17,470 nucleotides of DNA from Bacilli bacterium (GTDB lineage Bacteria > Bacillota_I > Bacilli_A > ML615J-28 > CAG-698), in NCBI GenBank assembly GCA_016282055.1, contig JAEEJT010000161.1:1-17470 (forward strand). The letters run 5' to 3'. A program made the position numbers and the translations under genes. The stretch's first letter is position 1, and each line of letters opens with the position of its first letter. Below are positions 1 to 7,918 of this stretch, one piece after another. The notes under the pieces were generated by a model, which was not told the origin of the DNA, did not search any database, and was given only the letters and a program-made list of their open reading frames with translations.

Positions 1-1449
1 CCTGATGAAGAAGTATATGATTCTGTAAAGTCTGATGAAAAATATTATACATATAATAATCGCTATTATGACTATATGATTATTGATGAAAATTTTATTA
101 AAACATTTAAATTTGATTTTGAAGGAAATATACCTAAGAATAATAATGAAGTTGCTATAAGTAAACTTTATGCAATAGAAGAAAATAAAAGTATTTTAGA
201 TACAATTTTAATTGATAACTATGAATATACAATAACTGGTATTATTGATACACATAATGTTAATTTAAATGATATTGATAATTGTTATTATTTTAATGAA
301 TCATTTTTAAATAATGGCAAGTCTTATATTCATTTATCTAATGATAAAGTTAATTTAAATAGTGATGTACGTATTAATAGTAATATGAATGAATTTATTT
401 TATTAAATGGTGCGACTTTAGGATTTGATTCTAAATCGAAACCTATATATGAATTAAATGAAAATGAAATACTTCTTAACATGAATGAATATTATAATGA
501 TCTTTATCATTTATTAATGGATAAAATAAATCAGTATGGTTTTAGTGATTTTTTAGAAATAATGAGAGAAAATGGATTTAATGATACACAAGATATGTAT
601 AAATATATTTTTTCTCATATAGAAAATGAATATATTCCAGAACTTTCATTATCTATTTTATATAATGAGGTTGTTAGAGATAAAATACCTAATGAAATTA
701 CTATTACATATGAAGATGAATTTAATAGTTTAGATTTGAATGTTAAAGTTAAAGGTTATTTCTTTTATATTGAAGATGGATTAGTTAATCTTAATACAAA
801 CTATCAATATGTAATAAGTGAAGACTTAGCACAATCAATATTTAATCTTAGAAAAGAAAATGATGGTAAGATAGATGAACTTTTAGTACCATTATCCGGT
901 AATTATGAAACTGACTTATATAATGTTAAATTAGCAGAAGGATATTTACCAATTTTTGATAAAAGTAAATCTATTTCACGTTTATCTTTTACTAATAATG
1001 TTGTTGAAATAATATTAGATAATAATGAACCATTAAAAAGAACTAGTTATTTAAAAGATATTATGTATGCTCTTATTGTATTTTCATTATTAATTCTTGC
1101 TTTATTCTTAAATCTAAGTATTAAAAGTGAAGAGAAATCAATTGCTATTGTGTATAATCTAGGATATTCAAAATTAGGAATAGTTGGTATTTATTTATTA
1201 AGATTGATATTATATTTTATTTTGTGTTTTATATTAAGTATAATTGGTGTTAGTATAATAAATAGTATTATAAATTCTAAGTTTGTTATTGAAAATGTTG
1301 GAATTATACATATTTTAAATATAACATTTAAACAAGTTATTATATGTTATGGAGGCACAATACTTATTTTTATTGCTATCCAATTATTATCGTTATTATG
1401 GATATTAAGAGCAAATCCAATTAATGTTTTAAGAAATTTAAGAAGGTAA
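1..1449 (+). CDS. ABC transporter permease, FtsX-like, C-terminal part (5' truncated by window)
   Basis: The reading frame is open from base 1, so the gene starts outside the window. The ATG at 76 is only an internal Met with no ribosome binding site. Most of the visible part is a long hydrophilic, Asn/Asp/Glu-rich segment that should lie outside the cell. It is followed by three membrane segments at roughly bases 1063-1122, 1177-1275 and 1327-1410. Between the first two is the cytoplasmic loop with KSEEKSIAIVYNLGYSK, matching the 'E-I-gil-ralG-s' loop of FtsX/MacB-type permeases, and the end ANPINVLRNLRR matches their usual 'P-x-x-x-LR' tail. Such permeases work with a LolD-type ATPase, presumably encoded upstream. 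The substrate cannot be told from the sequence; a role in lipoprotein, peptide or cell-wall-hydrolase control is possible. The gene ends in its own terminator. Confidence 0.8.
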   Translation, partial: PDEEVYDSVKSDEKYYTYNNRYYDYMIIDENFIKTFKFDFEGNIPKNNNEVAISKLYAIEENKSILDTILIDNYEYTITGIIDTHNVNLNDIDNCYYFNESFLNNGKSYIHLSNDKVNLNSDVRINSNMNEFILLNGATLGFDSKSKPIYELNENEILLNMNEYYNDLYHLLMDKINQYGFSDFLEIMRENGFNDTQDMYKYIFSHIENEYIPELSLSILYNEVVRDKIPNEITITYEDEFNSLDLNVKVKGYFFYIEDGLVNLNTNYQYVISEDLAQSIFNLRKENDGKIDELLVPLSGNYETDLYNVKLAEGYLPIFDKSKSISRLSFTNNVVEIILDNNEPLKRTSYLKDIMYALIVFSLLILALFLNLSIKSEEKSIAIVYNLGYSKLGIVGIYLLRLILYFILCFILSIIGVSIINSIINSKFVIENVGIIHILNITFKQVIICYGGTILIFIAIQLLSLLWILRANPINVLRNLRR

Positions 1450-1474
1450 CATTATTTGTTATCTTCTTTTATTT
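1440..1474 (+). terminator. Rho-independent terminator of the ABC permease gene
   Basis: A 12-bp stem (1440-1451 with 1457-1468, one G-U pair) closes a 5-base TTATT loop and runs into T-rich sequence. The 5' arm overlaps the last codons and the stop codon of the permease gene. Confidence 0.85.
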
Positions 1475-1501
1475 TACTTTTTTTGGTTAATATTATATAA
1501 T
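1473..1501 (+). promoter_or_regulatory. Candidate sigma-A promoter for the decayed gene at 1522
   Basis: TATAAT at 1496-1501 lies 20 bases before the ATG at 1522, with a weak -35 (TTTACT, 1473-1478) 17 bases upstream. A good ribosome site (AAGAAGG, 1509-1515) follows. The expression signals therefore outlived the coding sequence. Confidence 0.45.
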
Positions 1502-1521
1502 TAACTAAAAGAAGGTGTATT

Positions 1522-1931
1522 ATGACCAAAAAATTGAGAAATTCATTTAAGTTTACTTATTACTTTAGACAATTTTTAACTTATTTAATTTTAGGATTAA
1601 TTTTATTAGTTTTTTTTAATAATTATTTTACAAAATGAAAGATATCAATTAACAGCTAGAATTATTTATTTAGTTATTATTGTTATATTATTTGGTATAG
1701 TTTTTTTCAATTATCAAAATTATTAAAGATATTTAAGCTGAAATTATTGCTACTAATCTAGTTAAAGATAAAAAGGTTGAACTTGTTCCAATGACTATTG
1801 ATGATGCTATTTTACAAATGAATTTACTAGATCATAACTTCTTTATTTTCTTAAATAGTGAAACTAATAAAGTTTGTGTTGTTTATTTAAGAGAAGATCA
1901 TGATTATGGTATTATAGAAGCTAATATGTAA
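1522..1931 (+). pseudogene. Chimeric pseudogene: small membrane protein front joined to HPF C-terminal domain
   Basis: From ATG 1522 the frame reads MTKKLRNSFKFTYYFRQF, clearly like the start of the intact gene at 2014 (MNKKITNSYEFSYYFKHF). It stops at TGA 1636-1638 after 38 codons. Homology continues in the next frame (QNERYQLTARIIYLVIIV versus the NNERYKLIQNIVFIAIF region of 2014), so one base was gained in the T8 run at 1610-1617. After a T7 run at 1701-1707 the match continues in the third frame (SIIKIIKDI) to TAA 1734-1736. Immediately after, in that same third frame, 64 codons (1737-1928, stop TAA 1929-1931) match the C-terminal domain of long ribosome hibernation promoting factor: VELVPMTIDDAILQMNLL, then DHNFFIFLNSETNKVCVVYL and DYGII. 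The N-terminal ribosome-binding domain of HPF is absent and no start codon serves the stub. A deletion joining the two genes followed by decay is the simplest inference. Confidence 0.85.
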
Positions 1932-1938
1932 AATATTT

Positions 1939-1964
1939 AGAGCGGTGTTAGCTGCTCTTTTTTC
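1939..1964 (+). terminator. Terminator following the HPF stub
   Basis: AGAGCGG (1939-1945) pairs with CTGCTCT (1952-1958, one G-U pair) around a TGTTAG loop and is followed by a T run interrupted once by C. It was probably the native terminator of the hpf gene. Confidence 0.75.
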
Positions 1965-1993
1965 TTTTCATTTTTAAATTTATGTTATATAAT
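1965..1993 (+). promoter_or_regulatory. Promoter for the small membrane protein / GHL10 operon
   Basis: TTTTCA (1965-1970, 4 of 6 to TTGACA) and a perfect TATAAT (1988-1993) are 17 bases apart, directly after the preceding terminator and 20 bases before the start codon at 2014. Confidence 0.6.
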
Positions 1994-2013
1994 ATGATTG
2001 AGGTGGTTTAATT

Positions 2014-2469
2014 ATGAATAAGAAGATTACAAATTCTTATGAGTTTAGTTATTATTTCAAACATTTTATTTTTATTTTAATGTTTTGTGTATGTTATGCA
2101 TTAGTTTATTTTTTATTAGTATTTAATAATGAAAGATATAAATTGATTCAAAATATTGTTTTCATTGCTATTTTTATTAGTTTAGTTCTTTATTTAATGA
2201 TTCAAGTTTTAGGTTTAGTTAGAATATTTAAATCTAAAAATGATTATCATGAAGTTAAATGCGTTTTAAAGAATTACGAAGGTAAAGATAATTTATATTT
2301 TGTTATTAATACAACAATTAATGATGTTAATTATTCTTTTAAAACTGAAAAAATATTTTGTAACTTTGATAGAAGAGGATTATTTACTTATAGATTAAAT
2401 GATTTTCTTGATAAAGAGTTTACAATACTATGTAATATAAAAACCAAAAATGTTGTCATTTTAAAATAA
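2014..2469 (+). CDS. Small two-helix membrane protein, unknown function
   Basis: I do not recognise a family for this 151-residue protein. The N-terminus is basic, then two hydrophobic helices (about residues 16-35 and 46-70) are joined by a short loop containing NNERYKLIQN. A hydrophilic domain of about 80 residues follows with alternating hydrophobic and polar residues that suggest beta strands. With a short basic N-terminus the C-terminal domain is most simply cytoplasmic, but topology is uncertain. ATG 2014 has a strong ribosome site (AGGTGG, about 8 bases upstream). The next gene starts 14 bases after the stop, so it is co-transcribed with the GHL10 protein. A decayed paralogue lies just upstream (1522-1736), so this gene was duplicated in tandem. 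No signal peptide cleavage motif is seen. Confidence 0.8.
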   Translation: MNKKITNSYEFSYYFKHFIFILMFCVCYALVYFLLVFNNERYKLIQNIVFIAIFISLVLYLMIQVLGLVRIFKSKNDYHEVKCVLKNYEGKDNLYFVINTTINDVNYSFKTEKIFCNFDRRGLFTYRLNDFLDKEFTILCNIKTKNVVILK

Positions 2470-2483
2470 TAAAGGAGAGTATA

Positions 2484-5156
2484 GTGAAGATTTTAAAGAA
2501 AGTATTAATTATTTGTATTTTTGTTATTGCATTTTCTTTTTCTCTAAATGTAAGTGCTAAAAATTTAGTTTTGTCTGATGGTACAGAGGTATTATATAAA
2601 GGTACTACTATAAATGTTCAAATTCAAGATAGTTATGATCAACCTGAAACTTATTGGAGAGCAGTTTGGGTAACTCCTATAGCTAATTGTTTACCAAGTT
2701 GTACTAATAGTAATATTCAAACTTATAAAAATGAAATTATTGAAATGTATGATGTAATGGAAGCATATAATTTAAATGTTTGTATTTTCCATATGCGTAT
2801 GTATAATGATGCTACATATCCTTCATCATTAAATCCAAAGTCTAGTTTTTATACTGCAACTACTGATTTAATGCCTTGGATTATAGAAGAAGCTCACAAA
2901 AGAGGAATTGAATTTCATGCATGGTTAAATCCTTATAGAGTCTTAACAACATCTAGTACTACTAGAACTTGTGAAAGTGTTGCTAATGGTATTAAGAATA
3001 AATGTAGTAATAATGCTGGAAGTAACCCTGATAATTTACTTGTTTCAAATAGAAATGCTGTTATATTAAATCCAGGTGAACCTGCTGTTAGAAATTTTAT
3101 TGTTGAAACATGTATGGAAATTATAAGAAATTATGATGTTGATGCAATTCATTTTGATGATTATTTTTATATTGATGGTGTTGATGATTCATTAACTAAA
3201 ACAAAATATGATACAGAGAATTTATCTAGTGCAGATTGGAGAAGAAAACAAGTTGATTTATTCATTGAACAATTAAGTCGTACAGTTAGAGAATATAATA
3301 CTAGAAACAATAGATATGTACAAATTGGTATTGCACCTACTGGAATTTATAAAAATGGTAATGGTAAAGTTACATATGATAGTAATAATAATGCCGTAAC
3401 GACTGGAAGTAATACTGGTGGTCAAACTCATTATTCAAGCTATTTGTTCTGTGATACAGTAAAATGGATTAATAATGAATGGATTGATTATATTTGTCCT
3501 CAAAGTTATTGGGCATTTACTCATAAAAGTGCTGGTTTTGCTGAAGTTATGAGTTGGTGGGATAAAGTATGTAAATATAAAAATGTTAATCTTTATTCAG
3601 GAATGGGTGTTTATATGGCTGATGAAACAAGTAATATTTATTCTTGGAAGGTTGGCGATGAAGAAGCAATGGATCAAATTCTTTATTGTTATACTTTAGA
3701 AAATGTTGAAGGTACTAGTGTATATAATTATAATTCACTAGAAGGTGAGTATAAAGGAAGAACAACTGCAGCAATGAATAATATGAAAAAAGTTAGAAAT
3801 AACTTATTTACTAAAAAATCTATTCTTCCAGTTGTTAAATCTATGAAAAATAATACTATTAATGATTGTACTTTAGTTAGTTTAACTACATCAAGCACTT
3901 CTAATACTTTGAAGTTTAGAAAGAATAATGATGCTAAGTTTTATATCATTTATAGAAGCACTAGTGATGTTACATTTAATCAAAATGAAGTTATTGATAT
4001 AATTGGTAATGAAAGTAGTGATTTTATTACTTATACTGATAAAGTGAGTAATGGTAGTAATTATAAATATGGTGTAAAGTGTCAACATTATTCTAATGTT
4101 TTGAGTAATGGAGTTAAAGCAACAAAAGATAAATTTACTGTTAAGTTTTATAATGCTAATAATAGTGTTATTTCAACTCAACAGGTATCACCATTTAGTG
4201 ATGCTATTGCCCCAACAAATATGAATGTTCCTGGAAAAGTATTTAATGGATGGGATAAGGAATATACTTGTGTTGAAGCAAATCTTGATATCTATCCTTT
4301 ATATACAAATCTTGGATGTTATACTGTTAATTTCTATGATATAGATAATAATATTTTAAAGACAGAAGAAGTATATTCAGGATCAAATGCTACTCCACCT
4401 AATAGTTCTTTATTAACGTCTTTTGGAAGAGAGTTTGTTAGATGGGATAAATCTTATAATAATGTTACAAGTGACCTTGATATTTATCCAGTTTATAACT
4501 TAATAACTTATGTTTATATATTTAAAGATATAAATGGTAATGAACTTGAAAGAAAGAATGGTACTATTGAAGATAATATAACATCTAATTTATTAGATAA
4601 TGATATTAAAAATAAAAAGATGTTTAAAGAATGGAGTTATAATTATTCTAATACTACATGTAATGTTACATGTTCTTATGATTATTTTAATATTAATGTT
4701 ATTTATAAGATTGATGATACTACATATAAAACTACTACATTATTAAGTAATAGTAATCTTGTATTAGAACAAGTTCCAAGTGGTTATCCTAATGCTAGAT
4801 GGGATTATAGTGGTGATTTTGGTTCATCAAAAGATTTTATTGTTGAATTAGTATATGAAACTATAGAACCAACTATCGAATATACTATCACTTACGTTGA
4901 TGAAAATAATATCATTTTAGGAACTGAAACTGTAAAAGCAGGAGAAGATGCTAAGGGACTTGATAATATTCCAAATAAATCTGGTTATAAATTTATTGGT
5001 TATAATGATGTTTTAACAAATATTCAATCTGATAAAACTATTAAGCTTATTTATGAAAAGAATAGTTCATCTGGTTGTAGTTGGTTTAGTTTTGCTTATA
5101 TATTTGAATTAGTTGCTTTATTTGGTTTATTAAAGACATTTAAAAAGAAGTTTTAA
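2484..5156 (+). CDS. Secreted GHL10-family (DUF187) glycoside-hydrolase-like protein with beta repeats and C-terminal Cys/TM tail
   Basis: The start is GTG (2484), chosen because AAAGGAGAG lies just upstream and the signal peptide begins there. Residues 1-25 are a signal peptide ending in VSA. Residues about 57-440 are a GHL10 TIM-barrel domain: RAVWVTP at 59, NVCIFHMRMYNDATYP, HKRGIEFHAWLNPYR, and DVDAIHFDDYFY with a paired acidic site at D225-D226. A fibronectin-III-like segment follows (about 457-545). Then come about five repeats of roughly 60 residues (550-859), each with a 'YxVxFYD' start and most with a G/R-W-D centre, like the Listeria-Bacteroides (Flg_new) repeat. The last 31 residues hold SSSGC (Cys865), a 17-residue hydrophobic stretch and a Lys-rich end. 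The GHL10 member DigH/YddW of E. coli cleaves denuded peptidoglycan glycan strands, so a wall-glycan role is likely but unproven. The protein should be anchored at the surface by its tail. It shares an operon with the gene at 2014. Confidence 0.88.
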   Translation: MKILKKVLIICIFVIAFSFSLNVSAKNLVLSDGTEVLYKGTTINVQIQDSYDQPETYWRAVWVTPIANCLPSCTNSNIQTYKNEIIEMYDVMEAYNLNVCIFHMRMYNDATYPSSLNPKSSFYTATTDLMPWIIEEAHKRGIEFHAWLNPYRVLTTSSTTRTCESVANGIKNKCSNNAGSNPDNLLVSNRNAVILNPGEPAVRNFIVETCMEIIRNYDVDAIHFDDYFYIDGVDDSLTKTKYDTENLSSADWRRKQVDLFIEQLSRTVREYNTRNNRYVQIGIAPTGIYKNGNGKVTYDSNNNAVTTGSNTGGQTHYSSYLFCDTVKWINNEWIDYICPQSYWAFTHKSAGFAEVMSWWDKVCKYKNVNLYSGMGVYMADETSNIYSWKVGDEEAMDQILYCYTLENVEGTSVYNYNSLEGEYKGRTTAAMNNMKKVRNNLFTKKSILPVVKSMKNNTINDCTLVSLTTSSTSNTLKFRKNNDAKFYIIYRSTSDVTFNQNEVIDIIGNESSDFITYTDKVSNGSNYKYGVKCQHYSNVLSNGVKATKDKFTVKFYNANNSVISTQQVSPFSDAIAPTNMNVPGKVFNGWDKEYTCVEANLDIYPLYTNLGCYTVNFYDIDNNILKTEEVYSGSNATPPNSSLLTSFGREFVRWDKSYNNVTSDLDIYPVYNLITYVYIFKDINGNELERKNGTIEDNITSNLLDNDIKNKKMFKEWSYNYSNTTCNVTCSYDYFNINVIYKIDDTTYKTTTLLSNSNLVLEQVPSGYPNARWDYSGDFGSSKDFIVELVYETIEPTIEYTITYVDENNIILGTETVKAGEDAKGLDNIPNKSGYKFIGYNDVLTNIQSDKTIKLIYEKNSSSGCSWFSFAYIFELVALFGLLKTFKKKF

Positions 5157-5177
5157 TATTTAATTTTATAAAAGAAG

Positions 5178-5211
5178 AAAACTAAGTTAATAAATTGACT
5201 TAGTTTTTTTT
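5178..5211 (+). terminator. Terminator after the first GHL10 gene
   Basis: A 13-bp stem (5178-5190 with 5195-5207, one G-U pair) with a TAAA loop is followed by a run of eight T (5204-5211). Confidence 0.9.
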
Positions 5212-5247
5212 ATTTATACAAATAATTTTAAGATTTTGTCATAAATA

Positions 5248-5276
5248 TTGATAATCTAGTTAAATTATGTTAAAAT
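5248..5276 (+). promoter_or_regulatory. secA promoter with extended -10
   Basis: The -35 TTGATA (5248-5253) and -10 TAAAAT (5271-5276) are separated by exactly 17 bases, and TG at 5268-5269 makes an extended -10. This leaves a leader of about 30 bases before the secA ATG. It is the best-formed promoter in the window. Confidence 0.75.
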
Positions 5277-5295
5277 TAGTTTAATAGATTATCAA
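5248..5295. repeat. Inverted repeat enclosing the secA promoter
   Basis: The left arm 5248-5264 (TTGATAATCTAGTTAAA) is complementary to the right arm 5280-5295 (TTTAATAGATTATCAA) over 16 pairs with a single extra G at 5259. The outer 11 bp are perfect. The left arm covers the -35 box, the right arm lies just downstream of the expected transcription start, and the -10 is in the 15-base centre. Because the left arm would not be transcribed, a DNA-level role such as a two-site operator is more plausible than an RNA hairpin. Confidence 0.6.
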
Positions 5296-5314
5296 GAAAA
5301 GAAAGGATAATACA

Positions 5315-7837
5315 ATGTTTAGAGAATTATTTGACGCAGGATATAAAGAACTTAAAAGAGTAGAAAAAATAGCTAAATTAGTTGATGCTAAGGCTGATTA
5401 CTATAAAGCTATGAGTGATGATGAATTAAAAAATCAAACTAATATTCTTAAAGATAGATTAAAGACTGGTGAAACATTAAATGAAAATTGTATTGATGAT
5501 TTAGCTGCTTGTCGTGAAGCTGATACTCGTGTATTAGGTATGACTCCATTTTTTGTTCAAGTTGAGGGTGCATTAGCTCTTCATGGCGGTAATATTGCTG
5601 AAATGAAGACTGGTGAAGGTAAAACTTTAACTGAAACAATGGTTGCTTATTTAAATGCTTTATCAGGTAAAGGTGTTCATATTGTTACTGTCAATGAGTA
5701 TTTAGCTGGTCGTGATGCTAAAGAAATGGGACAAGTATATAATTGGTTAGGTTTAAGTGTTGGTTTGAATTTAAGAGAATTATCTCCTGAAGATAAAAAA
5801 GCAGCTTATGCATGTGATATTACTTATAGTACAAATTCAGAACTTGGATTTGACTATTTAAGAGATCATATGGTTAATTATAAAGAACAAATGGTTCAAA
5901 GACCACTTAATTTTGCTATTGTTGATGAGGTTGACTCTATTTTAATCGATGAAGCAAGAACTCCTCTTATTATTAGTGGTGGTGAAAAGAATACTGGTAA
6001 CTTATATCAACAAGCAGATTTATTTGTTAAAGGATTATTAAATGATGAAGAACATGCTGATTATGAAATTGATATTAAATTAAAACATGTTACTTTAACT
6101 GAAAGTGGTATGGAAAAAGCTGAAAGATTTTTTAGAATAGAAAATCTTTATGATGTTAAGAATGTTAATTTATTACATCATATTCATAATGCTTTAAAAG
6201 CAAATTATGCTATGACTAAAGACGTTGAATATGTTGTTAATGATGGTAAAGTTATTATTGTTGACCAATTTACTGGTCGTTTAATGCATGGTAGACAATA
6301 TTCAGATGGTTTACATCAAGCAATTGAAGCGAAAGAACATGTTGAAGTTAAGAAAGAAACAAGAACTATTGCAACAATTACTTACCAAAACTACTTTAGA
6401 ATGTACAAAAAGCTTGCTGGTATGACTGGTACTGCTAAGACTGAAGAAGAAGAATTTAGAAATATTTATAATATGTATGTTGTTGAAATCCCAACTAACT
6501 TACCTGTTATAAGAGTTGATGCTCCAGACTTAATGTTTTTAACAATGAAAGCTAAGTTTGATAATATTGCTGATGAGATTTTAGAACGTTATAAAAAAGG
6601 TCAACCAGTTTTAGTTGGTACTATTTCAATTGAAACAAGTGAGTTACTTTCTAATTTATTACAAAAACGTCATGTTCCTCATAATGTATTAAATGCTAAG
6701 CAACATGAAAGAGAAGCTGAGATTGTTGCTCATGCTGGTGAAAAGTTTGCTGTTACTATAGCAACAAATATGGCTGGACGTGGAACTGATATTAAACTTG
6801 GTGAAGGTGTTAAAGAATTGGGTGGACTTGTTGTTATCGGAACTGAACGTCATGAATCAAGACGTATTGATAACCAATTACGTGGACGTTCTGGTCGTCA
6901 AGGAGATCCTGGTTTTACAAGATTCTATTTAAGTGCTGAAGATGATTTAATGAGAAGATTTGGTAGTGATAGATTTAAATCTATGTTATCAATGTTAGTT
7001 TTAGCTGATAAGAATTCTACAAATGAAACTCCTTTAGAGTCTAAAATGTTCTCAAGATTCGTTGAAAGTGCTCAAAAGAAGGTTGAAGGTAATAACTTTG
7101 ACAATCGTAAAACTATTCTTGAATATGATGAAGTATTAAGAAAACAAAGAGAAATTATATATGATGAGAGAAATCAAATCCTATTCTTAGATGATATTAC
7201 AAACATTGTATTAAAGATGATGAAAAATACTTGTGATAGAATTGGTATTACATACGTTGATCCTAATAGTAAAAAAGGATTCGTTGATCCAAATAAGATT
7301 ATGAAAGAAACTGATGGTATATATTTTGCTCCAGCTACTTTCCAAATTACTCAATTTGAACAAAAAACAAGTGAAGAAGCATCTAATATTCTTTATAACC
7401 AATGTGTTGAATTATTAAATGAGAAAAAGAATGAATTCCCAATTGAAATTTATAAAGAATTCTTGAAAGTTGTATTATTAAGAATCGTTGATACATACTG
7501 GATGCAACATATTGATGATATGAGTGAGTTAAAACAAGCTGTAAGACTTCAAGCATATGCTCAACTTAATCCATTAAGAGAATATCAAGATATTGGATTC
7601 CAAAAGTTTGAAACTATGATTGGTAATATTGAGTGTGATACAACAAGATTTATAAATCGTGCTAAGATTAAAGAAAATGCACCATTAGAAAGAGAAGAGG
7701 TTTTAAAACCTACTGGAACTAATAGTGGTGAAGCACCACAAAAAAGACAAGCAGTTTCTAATAAAATAGGTAGAAATGATCCATGTCCTTGCGGCAGTGG
7801 AAAGAAATATAAAAACTGCTGTGGAAAGAACTTATAA
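5315..7837 (+). CDS. secA: Preprotein translocase ATPase SecA
   Basis: SecA is the motor that binds secretory preproteins and drives them through the SecYEG channel with ATP. At 840 residues it matches the usual Bacillus length. Visible features in order: Walker A MKTGEGKT (97-104); the YSTNSELGFDYLRDHM conserved block; Walker B DEVD (204-207) followed by DEARTPLIISG; the preprotein cross-linking region; MTGTAKTEEEEF; the second motor domain with ATNMAGRGTDIKLGEG and QLRGRSGRQGDPG; the helical scaffold; a short linker; and a C-terminal zinc site CPCGSGKKYKNCC (CxCx8CC). ATG 5315 has AAGGA seven bases upstream. No inactivating change is seen. It forms its own transcription unit between terminators at 5178 and 7843. 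In Bacillus it lies between hpf and prfB; here both neighbours have been displaced or broken. Confidence 0.99.
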   Translation: MFRELFDAGYKELKRVEKIAKLVDAKADYYKAMSDDELKNQTNILKDRLKTGETLNENCIDDLAACREADTRVLGMTPFFVQVEGALALHGGNIAEMKTGEGKTLTETMVAYLNALSGKGVHIVTVNEYLAGRDAKEMGQVYNWLGLSVGLNLRELSPEDKKAAYACDITYSTNSELGFDYLRDHMVNYKEQMVQRPLNFAIVDEVDSILIDEARTPLIISGGEKNTGNLYQQADLFVKGLLNDEEHADYEIDIKLKHVTLTESGMEKAERFFRIENLYDVKNVNLLHHIHNALKANYAMTKDVEYVVNDGKVIIVDQFTGRLMHGRQYSDGLHQAIEAKEHVEVKKETRTIATITYQNYFRMYKKLAGMTGTAKTEEEEFRNIYNMYVVEIPTNLPVIRVDAPDLMFLTMKAKFDNIADEILERYKKGQPVLVGTISIETSELLSNLLQKRHVPHNVLNAKQHEREAEIVAHAGEKFAVTIATNMAGRGTDIKLGEGVKELGGLVVIGTERHESRRIDNQLRGRSGRQGDPGFTRFYLSAEDDLMRRFGSDRFKSMLSMLVLADKNSTNETPLESKMFSRFVESAQKKVEGNNFDNRKTILEYDEVLRKQREIIYDERNQILFLDDITNIVLKMMKNTCDRIGITYVDPNSKKGFVDPNKIMKETDGIYFAPATFQITQFEQKTSEEASNILYNQCVELLNEKKNEFPIEIYKEFLKVVLLRIVDTYWMQHIDDMSELKQAVRLQAYAQLNPLREYQDIGFQKFETMIGNIECDTTRFINRAKIKENAPLEREEVLKPTGTNSGEAPQKRQAVSNKIGRNDPCPCGSGKKYKNCCGKNL

Positions 7838-7842
7838 TAAAT

Positions 7843-7878
7843 AAAGATTATCTATTTGTATAGATAATCTTTTATTTT
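7843..7878 (+). terminator. secA terminator
   Basis: AAAGATTATCTA (7843-7854) pairs perfectly with 7861-7872 around a TTTGTA loop and runs into a T-rich tract. A TATAAT at 7884-7889 immediately after could serve the next operon, although the -35 position falls inside the hairpin and is poor. Confidence 0.88.
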
Positions 7879-7918
7879 TATAGTATAATTTAAATTGAAG
7901 TGATAAAAAGGAGTTTTT

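Noticed and set aside
76..78. ATG 76 as the true start of the ABC permease
   Set aside because: The frame is open back to base 1, no ribosome site precedes 76, and the N-terminal membrane helix of the family would be missing.
3891..4088. Open frame of about 65 codons on the minus strand inside the first GHL10 gene
   Set aside because: It is low-complexity, rich in Ile and Thr, lacks a ribosome site and lies wholly opposite a well-supported gene.
4130..5060. Repeat protein region as a DNA tandem repeat or phase-variable array
   Set aside because: The roughly 60-residue repeats are recognisable only at protein level; the DNA units are too diverged for slippage.
5156..5315. Riboswitch or SecM-like arrest peptide ahead of secA
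   Set aside because: Only a terminator, promoter and about 30 bases of leader are present; there is no upstream reading frame with a ribosome site.
5448..7402. Short minus-strand open frames (5448-5639 and 7211-7402) inside secA
   Set aside because: They are antisense to a strongly conserved gene and show no ribosome site or recognisable protein features.
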